DNA of 64,000 nt from Microbacterium proteolyticum (GCF_029639405.1 NZ_CP121274.1:1-64000); one strand, 5' to 3'. Counted from the first letter of the stretch, positions 1 to 8,738 are shown. The notes: generated from the letters alone by a model not told the origin. A program made the numbers and translations.

Positions 1-1656
1 GTGAGGTCGAGGGTGGAAGAGTTCGCCGAGATTCGTCGTGCGGCGCGGGTCGAGGGGTTGTCGATCAACGCGCTGGCGAAACGGTTCCGAGTGCATCGAC
101 GCACGGTCCGTCAGGCGTTGGAGTCCGCAGAGCCGCCGGCGCGGAAGACCCCGGTCCGGGCAGCGCCGAAGCTCGATGGGGTGCGGGAGCTTATCGACGG
201 GATGCTGCGGCAGGACATCGACGCGCCGCGGAAGCAGCGGCAGACCGCGACCCGGATCTGGCACCGGCTCCTGGACGAGCACGGCGCCGATGTCGGCTAC
301 CCGACGGTGCGTGACTACGTGCGGTGGCGGCGGCCGGAGATCCTTGGCACCAGCGGGGTGTCGCGAGCGATGGTCCCGCAGGAACACGCGCCCGGCGCTG
401 AGGCGGAGGTCGATTTCGGGGAGCTGTGGGTGATCCTCGCTGGGGTGAAGACAAAGTGCTACATGTTCGCGTTCCGCCTCTCCCACTCGGGGCGTGCCGT
501 GCACCGCGTCTACCCGACGCAGGCGTTGGAGGCGTTCCTGGAAGGCCATATCGACGCGTTCGAGGAACTCGGCGGTGTCCCAACGCTGCAGATCAAGTAC
601 GACAACCTCTCACCCGCAGTCACGCAGGTTCTCTCCGGCCGGGCGCGGGTAGAGACCACACGGTGGGCGTTGTTCCGATCGCATTACGGGTTCGACGCGT
701 TCTACTGCGAGCCCGGGATCAACGGGGCGCACGAGAAGGGCGGCATCGAGGGCGAGGTTGGCAGGTTCCGCCGCACCTGGCTCTCACCCATGCCCGTCGT
801 CGCGTCCCTCGCCGAGCTCAACGCCCGGATCCGTGAATGGGATCTGCGGGATGAGAGACGGCGGATCGGGCAGAAGATCAGCACTGTCGCCCAGGACCTC
901 TCCTCCGATCGGGAGCATCTCGCGCAGCTGCCGAGGGATCGGTTCGACCCGGGCCTGGAGCTCTACCCGCGGGTCGACAGGTCCGGGCTGGTGACGGTGC
1001 GGCAGGCGAAGTACTCCGTCCCGGTCCGGCTCATCGGCCGCAAACTCCGCGTCTCGCTGCGCGCGTCTGAGCTCGTCGTATTCGACGGCCGGCAGGTCGT
1101 GGCCCGGCATGAGCGGGTCATCGAACGCTACGGGCAATCCGTCCAGCTCGATCACTACCTCGAGGTGCTCCAGCACAAGCCCGGCGCTCTCGGCGGCTCC
1201 ACCGCCCTCGCCCACGCCCGCAACACGGGCGCGTTCACTGGGCTGCATGAGGGGTTCTGGGCGGAATCGAGGAAGGTCAACGGTGATGCAGCCGGCACGA
1301 GAGAGCTCATCGACGTGCTCCTGCTGCACCGCACTATGCCGACCCCGGCGGTGCTCGCTGGAATCAGTGCCGCGCTCACCGTCGGCGCGGTCACTGCCGA
1401 CGTCGTCGCCGTGGAAGCGCGCCTCGCGGCGGCCCAGCTCGAGAAAAATGACATCGCGCTCATCGAGGCGCCGACGTTGCCGAAGGTGGTGTCGCTCACG
1501 CAACGTCGTCTCACCGACCCGGCCGCGGTCATCGCCGGCCTCCCGCAAGACAACCGGCCCCTCCCGTCCGTCGCCGGCTACGACGCATTGCTGACCAAGA
1601 GAGCCGCGAAACACGCGGTTACCGCATCCATGAGTGAAGGAGCCTCCGGCGCATGA
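1..1656 (+). CDS. istA: IS21 family transposase IstA
   Basis: The DDE transposase of the IS21 element cuts and joins DNA together with IstB. The 551-residue protein starts with a helix-turn-helix (residues about 15-45, SINALAKRFRVHRRTVRQAL). An RNase H-like integrase core follows, with acidic residues in AEVDFGELW (D138), KYDNL (D201) and the EKGGIEGEV stretch near 245-252. The C-terminal third contains the usual Mu-transposase-like beta region. The GTG at base 1 gives the normal family N-terminus (MRSRVEEFAEIRR), so the gene is probably complete even though it begins at the window edge. Its last four bases overlap the istB start (ATGA), implying translational coupling. It looks intact and probably active. 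Confidence 0.93.
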   Translation: MRSRVEEFAEIRRAARVEGLSINALAKRFRVHRRTVRQALESAEPPARKTPVRAAPKLDGVRELIDGMLRQDIDAPRKQRQTATRIWHRLLDEHGADVGYPTVRDYVRWRRPEILGTSGVSRAMVPQEHAPGAEAEVDFGELWVILAGVKTKCYMFAFRLSHSGRAVHRVYPTQALEAFLEGHIDAFEELGGVPTLQIKYDNLSPAVTQVLSGRARVETTRWALFRSHYGFDAFYCEPGINGAHEKGGIEGEVGRFRRTWLSPMPVVASLAELNARIREWDLRDERRRIGQKISTVAQDLSSDREHLAQLPRDRFDPGLELYPRVDRSGLVTVRQAKYSVPVRLIGRKLRVSLRASELVVFDGRQVVARHERVIERYGQSVQLDHYLEVLQHKPGALGGSTALAHARNTGAFTGLHEGFWAESRKVNGDAAGTRELIDVLLLHRTMPTPAVLAGISAALTVGAVTADVVAVEARLAAAQLEKNDIALIEAPTLPKVVSLTQRRLTDPAAVIAGLPQDNRPLPSVAGYDALLTKRAAKHAVTASMSEGASGA

Positions 1657-2462
1657 GTCCGACCCTCACGAACGTTACGACCACGCTCCGCCACCGCCGC
1701 GGCCTGACTGAGGAAGCCGCCGCGGCCGCCGTCGACTCCGCCTGCCGACGGCTCCGGCTGCCGACGATCCGGGCGGTGATGGAAGAGGCGACGCAGACCG
1801 CGAAACGGGAGCAACTGTCCTACCTCGGCTACCTCGCCGAGCTGCTCCTCGCCGAGGTCGACGACCGGGACCGCCGCTCCATCACGCGCCGGGTCCAGAA
1901 CGCCGGCTTCCCGCGGCAGAAATGGTTGGGCGACTTCGACTACGACGCGAACCCGAACATCAACCCCGCCACCATCCACACCCTCGCGCAAGGCGACTGG
2001 ATCCGCCGCGGGGAACCCCTCTGCCTCATCGGCGACTCCGGCACCGGCAAGTCGCATCTCCTGATCGGGCTCGGCACCGCCGCAGCCGAAAAGGGCTACC
2101 GGGTCCGATACACGCTCGCGACCCGGCTCGTGAACGAGCTCGTCGAAGCCGCCGACGATATGCAACTGAACCGCACCATCGCCCGCTACGGTCGCGTCGA
2201 CCTGCTCTTGATCGATGAACTCGGCTACATGGAACTCGATCGCAGAGGCGCCGAACTCCTGTTCCAAGTCCTCACCGAGAGAGAAGAGAAGGCATCCGTG
2301 GCGATCGCGACCAACGAAGCCTTCAGCGGATGGACGAAGACATTCACCGACCCGAGACTCTGCGCGGCGATCGTCGACCGACTCACCTTCCACGGCACCA
2401 TCATCGAGACCGGGACCGACTCATATCGACTCAACCACACCAGGAAGACGCCAGCGCGCTAG
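1653..2462 (+). CDS. istB: IS21 helper ATPase IstB
   Basis: This is the AAA+ ATPase that assists IS21 transposition and target choice, a DnaC-like protein. In 269 residues it shows a Walker A motif (GDSGTGKSH, residues 127-135) and a Walker B motif (LLLIDELGYM, 184-193). The N-terminal region is helical, as in other IstB proteins. It starts in a four-base overlap with istA. The length is normal for the family and nothing is broken. Confidence 0.94.
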   Translation: MSPTLTNVTTTLRHRRGLTEEAAAAAVDSACRRLRLPTIRAVMEEATQTAKREQLSYLGYLAELLLAEVDDRDRRSITRRVQNAGFPRQKWLGDFDYDANPNINPATIHTLAQGDWIRRGEPLCLIGDSGTGKSHLLIGLGTAAAEKGYRVRYTLATRLVNELVEAADDMQLNRTIARYGRVDLLLIDELGYMELDRRGAELLFQVLTEREEKASVAIATNEAFSGWTKTFTDPRLCAAIVDRLTFHGTIIETGTDSYRLNHTRKTPAR

Positions 2463-2548
2463 CGGTCCAGACGGCCGCCAGCATCCAGATCTTGTGCTCC
2501 TCATCTGGTACAACTTGTGATAGACAAGTGGCACAAGAGATTGGATGA

Positions 2549-3595
2549 GTGATGTTGATGAGCGGTGCGCGCATGTTCGACCCAGCCCAGTTGATCGCAG
2601 GAGCGTTCTCGCTACCTGCAGTCTCGTTCTTCGTGGCATTGGTCCTTGCGGCAGGTATAGGTCTCTACACGTCACGGGCTTCTGCTGCTGCACGGCCGCT
2701 TACCGCAGAGCCGCGATCAGTTCGAGCGCGATACGCACCCGAGCGGCGTGCGATTGGATGGGCCGCGGCCGGGGTGCTCGTCTTTTTCTTCGTTGACTAC
2801 GTGATCCGCGGCTACATCCTCACTGGTGCGGATCGTCTTCATTGGTGGCGATTCACCACCCCGATCGCGTGCGCCATCATCGGTCTCGGCATCGTCCTCG
2901 CTTTCATCGTGACGAGGGGGACGACCCCGGCGGAGGTTCCCGTGATTTCGGCCGAACGTCGAAGCTGGGTGAGCTTCAGCTCCCGGTTCGCGCTCATCAG
3001 CCTGGGGCTCACGGCTCTGATCCTCGTGGTGACGACCGTTGCTGCCGGTCTCGCATCGTCACCCAACGTGCAGGGCCAATACGTCTGGCTCGTCATTCCC
3101 ATCCCCAACGAAAGCACGATCGACCCGATCCGTCTGCCCTTCTACGGGTGGACCTACGGGCTGCCGGTGCTCACCAGCCTGGGTGCCCTGCTCGCCGTCG
3201 CCTGGTCCGCGTTCGATCGCAATGCGGCGCGCCCATACCTCCACACCGAGACCCTCATCGCCGAGCGGGCTGCGCGTCGAGAGGCCGCGCGCAACGTCAC
3301 ACGCGTGACAACGGCGGCGGTTCTTCTCACACTCGCCGGCGCCTGGCGTTTCATCGCAAACTCGGGATCGGTTTCCCACCTGACCGTCACGGGGCAGAAC
3401 GGGGACAACCCCTACGACGCCGCCTGGCGATACGCCGAGCTCGCCGTCGCCGCGGGATGGTGCGCTCCCATTCTCGAGATCACCGGGTTCGTGCTGCTAC
3501 TCCTCGTCGCTGGCAGTGGCCTGCGACGCCGCCCAGCGACCCGCCAACCATCGGCTCCGACCGAGACACCGGCGACCCTGGAGGCAACGCGATGA
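2549..3595 (+). CDS. polytopic membrane protein of unknown function
   Basis: The 348-residue protein has about six or seven hydrophobic segments, including residues about 20-40, 68-88, 100-120, 145-165, 200-220, 253-270 and 300-322. These are separated by short basic loops, and the C-terminal tail is hydrophilic and rich in Pro, Thr and Ala. I do not recognise the family. The GTG start is followed closely by other possible starts (ATG at 2552, ATG at 2558), so the exact first residue is uncertain. The last four bases overlap the start of a short GntR-type regulator, an arrangement typical of YtrA-like regulators and the membrane or transport proteins they control. A role in export or stress sensing is inference only. 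Confidence 0.72.
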   Translation: MMLMSGARMFDPAQLIAGAFSLPAVSFFVALVLAAGIGLYTSRASAAARPLTAEPRSVRARYAPERRAIGWAAAGVLVFFFVDYVIRGYILTGADRLHWWRFTTPIACAIIGLGIVLAFIVTRGTTPAEVPVISAERRSWVSFSSRFALISLGLTALILVVTTVAAGLASSPNVQGQYVWLVIPIPNESTIDPIRLPFYGWTYGLPVLTSLGALLAVAWSAFDRNAARPYLHTETLIAERAARREAARNVTRVTTAAVLLTLAGAWRFIANSGSVSHLTVTGQNGDNPYDAAWRYAELAVAAGWCAPILEITGFVLLLLVAGSGLRRRPATRQPSAPTETPATLEATR

Positions 3596-3981
3596 CATCG
3601 CACGTCGTCGTCACCACACCCGAAGAGAGCAACCCAGCGATCGACATCTACCGGCAGCTTCGCGGGCTCATCGTCTCAGGCCAATTGGGCGCGAACGAGC
3701 GGCTTCCCACGGTGCGCCAGACCGCCGCAGACCTCAAAGTCGCGCAGGGCACCGCGGCGAAGGCCTACAAGATGCTCGAGCAGGATGGACTCGTCGTCAC
3801 CCGGACCGCGGCCGGGACGCGCGTGGCAGACTCCGCCGCAGTGCTGCCTCAATCGGTGATCCGGCGAATCCGCGAACTCGTCGACGAAGCCGCCGCCACG
3901 AACACGGACCACGACGACGTGATCAATGTCCTCCGCGCGATACTGCAAACTCGATCCGGCAACGCGCACCATCCAGCCTGA
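3592..3981 (+). CDS. short GntR (YtrA-type) transcriptional regulator
   Basis: This 129-residue DNA-binding regulator has a GntR winged helix at residues about 15-80: AIDIYRQLRGLIVSGQLG, then the recognition region LPTVRQTAADLKVAQGTAAKAY, then the wing DGLVVTRTAAGTRVA. The remaining roughly 45 residues are helical and too short for an FCD or UTRA effector domain, which places it in the YtrA-like subgroup. The ATG overlaps the stop of the membrane protein gene by four bases. The two probably form one autoregulated operon. Confidence 0.88.
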   Translation: MTSHVVVTTPEESNPAIDIYRQLRGLIVSGQLGANERLPTVRQTAADLKVAQGTAAKAYKMLEQDGLVVTRTAAGTRVADSAAVLPQSVIRRIRELVDEAAATNTDHDDVINVLRAILQTRSGNAHHPA

Positions 3982-4176
3982 CGAACACAGCCCTTCAGAA
4001 GACACCATCTTGGATGGGCCAAATCAGGCCGTCCCCCCTGGGCCACAAGACGTTGACAAAGCCAGGAAACGGTGAGGTGCACGCGCTCGATAGTCGGCCG
4101 CATGCTCAGACATTATCCCCATCGACGCAGGTCCCGTGCCGCATCTGCGCATCGCGTGCGGCCCTACAATCCGGTC

Positions 4177-4464
4177 ATGGGAAAGCTGGGCTACGACGCC
4201 GCCGCGAGCTTCGAGATCGAAGACCGCGTCCTGGCACACCTGAGGGTGGTAGCGATGAACAAGCTCCGCCGCGGCGAGAGCTTCATGGTCCAGATCAGCA
4301 ACGCCACCGGCGGACGCACCTGGATCTTGCTCAGCCCATCCATGCCCCTGTGGTTCCAGTTCTACGGAAGCCGCGGACCACACCTGGACACCGAACTCCT
4401 CGAAACCATGATGCGCGCCGCCAGCGGCCCCGACGGGCTCAACCTCGCGGCAATGAATCTGTGA
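4177..4464 (+). CDS. DUF7882-type small protein of Microbacteriaceae
   Basis: The 95-residue protein begins MGKLGYDAAASFEIEDRVLAHL and continues with KLRRGESFMVQI, a WILLSPSMPLWFQFYGSRGP core and a C-terminal LNLAAMNL. From memory this matches the small DUF7882 proteins common in Microbacteriaceae, which are sometimes mislabelled as DNA ligase. Their function is unknown. I chose the ATG at 4177 over the upstream in-frame ATG at 4072 because MGKL is the usual family start and the upstream part is arginine-rich and unlike the family. It stands alone between the GntR pair and the protease gene. Confidence 0.75.
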   Translation: MGKLGYDAAASFEIEDRVLAHLRVVAMNKLRRGESFMVQISNATGGRTWILLSPSMPLWFQFYGSRGPHLDTELLETMMRAASGPDGLNLAAMNL

Positions 4465-4706
4465 CAGGGACGAGCAAGCAACGTCGTCTGAGGCCGACCA
4501 GCTCCCCGTGGACCGGTAGCGGGCGGGTCTTGTGCAATCATCCCGCTGGAGCTGACCCAGCCCGAAGCTGGCACCCCCGGCGCAGGCCGGCATCGATCGG
4601 ATGAACACGGCCTGAACCTTCTCCGTGAAAGCTATCGGCGGGCGACTCATAGCGGATTCAATGGCCGCGCATCACCTCCGAGTCCCTGCCACGAAAGCAG
4701 ACCTCC

Positions 4707-5741
4707 ATGCGTGCGCCCACGTTCAAGCCCCTCGCCGTCCTGATCTTGTCCGCAGCGCTCCTCACTACGGGGGTCGTCTCCGCTCACGCCGAGGATGCGG
4801 CCCTCGCAAACGCGCCGCTGTGTTCCGCTCCCGACCCCTCGACCGTGATCGTTGACCCTGACGTGGTCGACGGTCTCGACCTGGACACGTGCGACGTCGT
4901 GGGCGTAACCGTCGAAGCTGACGGTGTGGGCGTGACCGTCCCTGAGGCAGGGATGACGGTGACTGCCGTCGGCGAGGTGGATGGCGGCGATGCCTCCTAC
5001 CTTGAAGTCGACGTCGACGACAGCGGTGAAGTGTCCGTGTCGACGACCGAACCGGAAATGGAGTATGCCGAGATCCTCCCGGACGGCTCCTTCGTCGAAC
5101 TCAATGCCGAGCAGGCAACGGCCGCGGCGGCCGCGGCCGCGTACTCCCGCTGCAACGACTATTCGTACAGCTTGCTGTCGGGCAACTGGCGCCCGGGCAC
5201 TCTGTACCTCAACAGCAACGAACGGCTGCCCGGGAATGTCTCCAAGTCGACGTTCGAGGCCATGACGGTGGCTTCGCTGAACGTGTGGAAGCGCGGCACC
5301 AACTCATGTGGCCTGTCGCGATCCCTCAACGTCCCGGGCGCGATCAGCTACGGCAACTGGACGTTCGACGCCAACATCAACGGCGATAACACCTGCGCGG
5401 CGCCCGACAGCCGCAACGTCATCGACTTCGGCTCACTGTCGGGCAACCTACTTGGCATCGCATGCACGTGGTATTCAGGAGGTGTGCCAACGTACGCAGA
5501 TGTTCGCTTCGACACGTCGAACAGAAGCTGGGTGACCTCGACCACCGGCTGCGCGGGCGACAAGTACGACCTCCGATCCGTTGTCACTCACGAACTCGGA
5601 CACGTCCTCGGACTCGGCCACGCCACGGAGTACGGAGGCAACGACCTGACCATGAGCCCCAACCTCACCCCCTGCAACGCCGCCTCGCGCAGCCTCGGCG
5701 CAGGCGACCTGGCAGGACTTTATGTCAAGCACCGCGGCTAA
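4707..5741 (+). CDS. secreted matrixin-like zinc metalloprotease
   Basis: The 344-residue exported protein has a classic signal peptide (residues 1-28, cleaved after SAHA). A propeptide-like acidic region of about 100 residues follows, rich in Asp, Val and Gly. The catalytic domain carries the zincin motif HELGHVLGLGH at about residues 297-307 and a downstream Met (LTMSPN) that can serve as the Met-turn. The motif HExxHxxGxxH is characteristic of matrixins and other metzincins. An Ala run (AAAAAAA, about residue 140) separates the pro-region from the catalytic part. The substrate is unknown. The 3' end overlaps the next lipoprotein gene by 20 bases, so the two are probably co-expressed. Confidence 0.85.
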   Translation: MRAPTFKPLAVLILSAALLTTGVVSAHAEDAALANAPLCSAPDPSTVIVDPDVVDGLDLDTCDVVGVTVEADGVGVTVPEAGMTVTAVGEVDGGDASYLEVDVDDSGEVSVSTTEPEMEYAEILPDGSFVELNAEQATAAAAAAAYSRCNDYSYSLLSGNWRPGTLYLNSNERLPGNVSKSTFEAMTVASLNVWKRGTNSCGLSRSLNVPGAISYGNWTFDANINGDNTCAAPDSRNVIDFGSLSGNLLGIACTWYSGGVPTYADVRFDTSNRSWVTSTTGCAGDKYDLRSVVTHELGHVLGLGHATEYGGNDLTMSPNLTPCNAASRSLGAGDLAGLYVKHRG

Positions 5742-6147
5742 GGCTGCAGCGACCGCCATCGCGGTCGTCGCGCTGCTCGCGGGGTGCGCCAGCCCCGGTC
5801 CGAACCCCACCTCGCCGGGAGTCCCTGCCGAGCAGGCATGCGCCGAACCGCACGCCACACTGTCCCGTACAACGATCGAACCGGGTGGTTCCGTCACGAT
5901 CGAGGGAAGCGATTGGTCCGCGTGCGTCGACACACCGGACGACTCTGCGCCCTCCGCCTGGACGAGTGTCGACCTGAGTTTCTCGCAGGAGGGAACCCCA
6001 CAGCCCCTCGGAAGCGCGCCGCTGTACAACGGCACATTCACCGCAACGGTCACCGTCCCCGACGACGCGCAGCCTGGTGAAGCACGTGTCGATCTGACCA
6101 GCAACGGCTTCTCGACCAGTATCACGGTCGAGATTAGCAACGGATGA
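5722..6147 (+). CDS. small secreted lipoprotein with Ig-like fold
   Basis: The 141-residue protein has a lipoprotein signal peptide ending in the lipobox LLAGC (residues 18-22), so the mature protein should be anchored at Cys22. The mature part (ATLSRTTIEPGGSVTIEGSDW, then a C-terminal beta-rich stretch ending STSITVEISNG) resembles a single Ig-like or bacterial adhesion-type beta sandwich. No enzymatic motif is visible. The start lies inside the end of the protease gene (20-base overlap), which suggests translational coupling and a functional link such as an inhibitor, chaperone or receptor for the protease. That link is inference. Confidence 0.78.
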   Translation: MSSTAAKAAATAIAVVALLAGCASPGPNPTSPGVPAEQACAEPHATLSRTTIEPGGSVTIEGSDWSACVDTPDDSAPSAWTSVDLSFSQEGTPQPLGSAPLYNGTFTATVTVPDDAQPGEARVDLTSNGFSTSITVEISNG

Positions 6148-6170
6148 GGGTGCCCGCGAGACTGCTGCGA

Positions 6171-6212
6171 GCCGTCGGCCGCAGTTGCTGGGGGAGAACC
6201 GCGACCGACGGC
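6171..6212 (+). terminator. hairpin downstream of the protease-lipoprotein pair
   Basis: GCCGTCGGCCGC (6171-6182) can pair with GCGACCGACGGC (6201-6212), 11 of 12 positions, across an 18-base loop. It lies 24 bases after the lipoprotein stop. There is no T-run, which is common for terminators in high-GC actinobacteria. The loop is long, so this is a weak call. The rest of 6213-6453 contains no gene I can support. Confidence 0.35.
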
Positions 6213-6453
6213 GAGCAGGAGACATCTCACCGCTCAACGGAACCGTATCGGCGCCGCGTTACCGACGTGTGAAGTGATGCTCTCTGCGCGGTGATGTTCC
6301 GCCGCTCCCTCGCGCTCCGATCGGACGGTTGGCGTGGCGCGCAATTCGTCGTTCACTGGAAGAGCGCGACACAGCTCCCTCGTTGCTGGACCGCGGTCTG
6401 TAGAGAACCATTCGAGTTCTCGGCCGCACCCGTCAAGGAGGTGACCCGCCCAC

Positions 6454-6801
6454 ATGAGCGAGTCCAACGTCAACACCCCGCCCGCCTCGGTCTCGTCCGC
6501 CAATGGACTCGGCTACGGACCGATCAAACCCCTGGCGGTGAGGCTCAACGAGTCGACCCGCACCCAACTGGACATCATCGCGCAGCTCAACGACCGGACC
6601 GTCACCGACGAAGTCCGCCTCGCCATCGAAGCCTGGATCGACAAAACCAAAGCCGACCCAGCCATCCAACGCCGCGCGAATGACGTCCGCGACGAGATCG
6701 AACGCGAGGCAGCGGGCAAACGTGACGCCATCGCCGCCATCTTCGACTCGCGCCCCGAGCCGAAGACCCCGCGCACGCCACCGAAGCCCCAGGGCACCTG
6801 A
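6454..6801 (+). CDS. ribbon-helix-helix-like DNA-binding protein
   Basis: The 115-residue protein contains a ribbon-helix-helix core at about residues 27-65 (KPLAVRLNESTRTQLDIIAQL, then TVTDEVRLAIEAWIDKTK). A charged helical tail follows, ending in a Pro-rich segment. Such proteins act as antitoxins, plasmid or ICE copy control proteins, or relaxosome accessory factors. No toxin gene is adjacent: the next gene encodes a DUF3846 protein. The start is preceded by AAGGAGGTGA at 6436-6445, a near-perfect ribosome binding site, which supports ATG 6454. Confidence 0.75.
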   Translation: MSESNVNTPPASVSSANGLGYGPIKPLAVRLNESTRTQLDIIAQLNDRTVTDEVRLAIEAWIDKTKADPAIQRRANDVRDEIEREAAGKRDAIAAIFDSRPEPKTPRTPPKPQGT

Positions 6802-6971
6802 CGGCTCCACCTCGACGGGCGGCCGGCTCGAGCGACGTCCCTCTAGGACGCTTGCTCGCCGGCCGCCCGCCTCATCCTCGCCCCGAGCGATGAAAGTGCC
6901 TCGTTTGTGCTCTGCGATTTCACGAGAACCATCCCGGTTCCCGGTCGCACGCACAAAGGACGAACACCACC

Positions 6972-7478
6972 ATGGTGCAGGGCATCATCATCCCGGCAGA
7001 CAACACCGCACCCCTCAAGACCGCCACGTTGGATTCGCTCCAAGACTTCCAGCGGGCCGTGGGCGGCTGGATCGAAGCGGTCGACATCCCGGACCTCGGC
7101 GTCACGATGTACGTCAACGACGAGGGGCTCATCCGCGACTTGCCGTTCAACCGCCGCGCCACGTTCCTGTGGCGATTCCACGTCCCGCAGGCCCGCGACG
7201 CCCGGCTTGTCGGCGATGTCGCGGTTGTTGGAGTGGCCGACGGCGAGGGCGAGAATACCGAGCTGCCAATGGACCTTCGGAGGCGGTTGATCGAGCCTGG
7301 CGTCTATCGAGTCCGGACCCGCCAGCGCGGCGGGAGTCGCTGGCAGGAGGAACCGGTCGACCGTGACGACTACGTCGAGACGGTGATCTGGGCGGCGCTC
7401 CTGCAGGAGATGTCGCCAGCTCTAGAGGTACGTGTCGAGCGCGTTGAAGACAGTGCGGGCGGAAGCAACCGGCCTTGA
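6972..7478 (+). CDS. DUF3846 domain protein
   Basis: The 168-residue protein matches the DUF3846 pattern in its first 100 residues: LQDFQRAVGGWIEAVDIP, then YVNDEGLIRDLPFNRRAT, then GDVAVVG. This family is common on actinobacterial plasmids, phages and conjugative elements, and its biochemical role is unknown. The C-terminal 60 residues are charged and variable. A strong hairpin follows directly after the stop, so it ends a transcription unit. Together with the preceding RHH gene it hints that part of this island derives from a plasmid or integrative element. Confidence 0.78.
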   Translation: MVQGIIIPADNTAPLKTATLDSLQDFQRAVGGWIEAVDIPDLGVTMYVNDEGLIRDLPFNRRATFLWRFHVPQARDARLVGDVAVVGVADGEGENTELPMDLRRRLIEPGVYRVRTRQRGGSRWQEEPVDRDDYVETVIWAALLQEMSPALEVRVERVEDSAGGSNRP

Positions 7479-7481
7479 CGA

Positions 7482-7511
7482 AGGGCGGTGGTCACTTACG
7501 ACCACCGCCCT
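7482..7511 (+). terminator. intrinsic terminator-like hairpin after the DUF3846 gene
   Basis: A perfect 12-bp inverted repeat, AGGGCGGTGGTC / GACCACCGCCCT, with a six-base loop starts three bases after the stop codon at 7478. It is a convincing terminator for the upstream gene. It also argues against the GTG at 7488, inside the hairpin, being the start of the next gene. Confidence 0.7.
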
Positions 7512-7676
7512 CTTCCATATCGTCGGCACCTGCGGCGCGGCTCGGCCCACCCGTCCACCAGGTTTCAATTCGTCGCCAACCGAGCCTCCACCTGCGCGAT
7601 AGCCGCCCCTGCCGCATCGAAGCGTTGTCATTTCTACGTCTTCCCAGTCGCTCCCAAACATCTCATAGTCAAAAGC

Positions 7677-8192
7677 ATGAAAGACGAACGGCTCGATGAC
7701 ACTCAGCGGATAGCGCGCTCCCCGGCGGAGTTGGCTAGCCTCGTCAACATTTTCCTTGACCGACTCGCCGAGCTGGATGAACGGTTCCTCGCTGCATATA
7801 CCCCGGGCACAGAATACGTGGACTTTCCGGGCCGACTCGAAGTGGCGGACGACATCGATGCTATCGGGACTAATGACAAGGAACTGGGCCGCGCCATTCG
7901 CGACGAACTCTCCCGCAGATATCCAGACCCGACCGATTTCATGCAGGAGTGTGTTGACAGCCTGGATGTCTTTCTGGAGGCCGATGAGGAACTCGCCATT
8001 GCGGAGTCCCTCGACGATTCGCGTGCTGCAGTGACTGCCTGGGCGCTGACCAACGGACACCACGTAGGCACTCAGGGTCGACTCCCCCGCGCCGTCCGCG
8101 ACGCCTATCGCCTCGCGATGGTGCAAGAGATGCGCAGTGAGGCGCTGGCAGCATTCAACGCCTTGCATGCCGTTCGTGGCTCACGTCAATAG
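7677..8192 (+). CDS. protein with C-terminal Lsr2-like DNA-binding segment
   Basis: The 171-residue protein has an acidic helical N-terminal part (residues 1-110) that I do not recognise. Residues about 115-147 (RAAVTAWALTNGHHVGTQGR, then LPRAVRDAYRLA) closely follow the pattern of the Lsr2 C-terminal DNA-binding domain, usually written REWAxxNGxxVxxRGRIPxxVxxAY. In Lsr2 this domain binds the minor groove of AT-rich DNA and silences foreign genes. The N-terminal Lsr2 dimerisation domain is not present. I chose ATG 7677 because the longer frame opening at 7488 begins inside the preceding terminator and has non-coding-like composition. The role could be regulation or silencing of the island; this is inference. 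Confidence 0.65.
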   Translation: MKDERLDDTQRIARSPAELASLVNIFLDRLAELDERFLAAYTPGTEYVDFPGRLEVADDIDAIGTNDKELGRAIRDELSRRYPDPTDFMQECVDSLDVFLEADEELAIAESLDDSRAAVTAWALTNGHHVGTQGRLPRAVRDAYRLAMVQEMRSEALAAFNALHAVRGSRQ

Positions 8193-8330
8193 CCTCCCTC
8201 GTCGCACCGGCGGTGGGGGGTGGATGTTGCTGACGTCATTGAGCTGAGCAGATGCCCGATCTCCGGTTGCTCATGTCGCAGGAAGGCGCAAGCCCTCGAA
8301 TCCGGCCGGTTTCTTGATCCACCCTGAACT

Positions 8331-8666
8331 GTGGATACCCCGAAGCTGCCGGGCGCAGCACTCCAAGAACAGATCGCCGCTGATCTGGCTGCCCGAGGTT
8401 ACGCGAATGCTGAGATCGCCGACCTCACCGTCACTGTCGACTTATGGCGTCAGATCGCTCGACAAGCGGCGCGGAGCCTCGGCCGGCCCGTGCAGACCCT
8501 CATGGTCGGCGGGAGAATCGTCACGGCCGTGTTGAGGGACTGGCCCGCGACACCCGCAGAGCAGGCCGTACATAATGCGGCGCTGCGAGCTGCTATAGAC
8601 CAACTACCGCCCATCGTGGTCCCGAAAAAGTCGGGCCGCGCGGCCAGATCGAACCCAATCACGTAG
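8331..8666 (+). CDS. small hypothetical protein
   Basis: The 111-residue protein starts with GTG. Its sequence (ALQEQIAADLAARGYANAEI, then LWRQIARQAARSLGRPVQTL) is mostly helical, with a basic C-terminus (PKKSGRAARSNPIT). It has no signal peptide or membrane segment, and I do not recognise the family. The arginine-rich second half and small size would suit a nucleic-acid-binding accessory protein. It is convergent with the PIN-like nuclease gene. Confidence 0.55.
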   Translation: MDTPKLPGAALQEQIAADLAARGYANAEIADLTVTVDLWRQIARQAARSLGRPVQTLMVGGRIVTAVLRDWPATPAEQAVHNAALRAAIDQLPPIVVPKKSGRAARSNPIT

Positions 8667-8690
8667 CGCACAAGCCGCCGCTCCGTCCAT

Positions 8691-8726
8691 CGGCCGCGTG
8701 GCCCCGTAGCCACGCCTGTTCGGCCG
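8691..8726. terminator. bidirectional hairpin between convergent genes
   Basis: GCGTGGC (8696-8702) and GCCACGC (8709-8715) form a 7-bp stem with a CCCGTA loop. Flanking CGGCC and GGCCG can extend it with a bulge. It sits between the convergent ends at 8666 and 8739 and could end transcription from both sides. Confidence 0.4.
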
Positions 8727-8738
8727 TCCGGTCGGCTC

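Larger units (their letters stand above)
1..2540 (+). mobile_element. IS21-family insertion sequence, left end outside the window
   Basis: The element is defined by the istA-istB pair, which is the signature of the IS21 family: a DDE transposase followed by an AAA+ helper ATPase in an overlapping frame. The left terminal repeat lies before base 1, so the ends cannot be matched. The region after istB (2463-2540) is non-coding and carries several copies of CTTGTG/CACAAG-like words (for example near 2492, 2512 and 2532). This fits the short internal repeats typical of IS21 ends. The right boundary given here is approximate. The element probably marks the left flank, or a step in the assembly, of the accessory island. 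Confidence 0.75.

Noticed and set aside
7488..7676. Upstream extension of the Lsr2-like gene
   Set aside because: The GTG at 7488 lies inside a strong terminator hairpin and the translated extension looks random.
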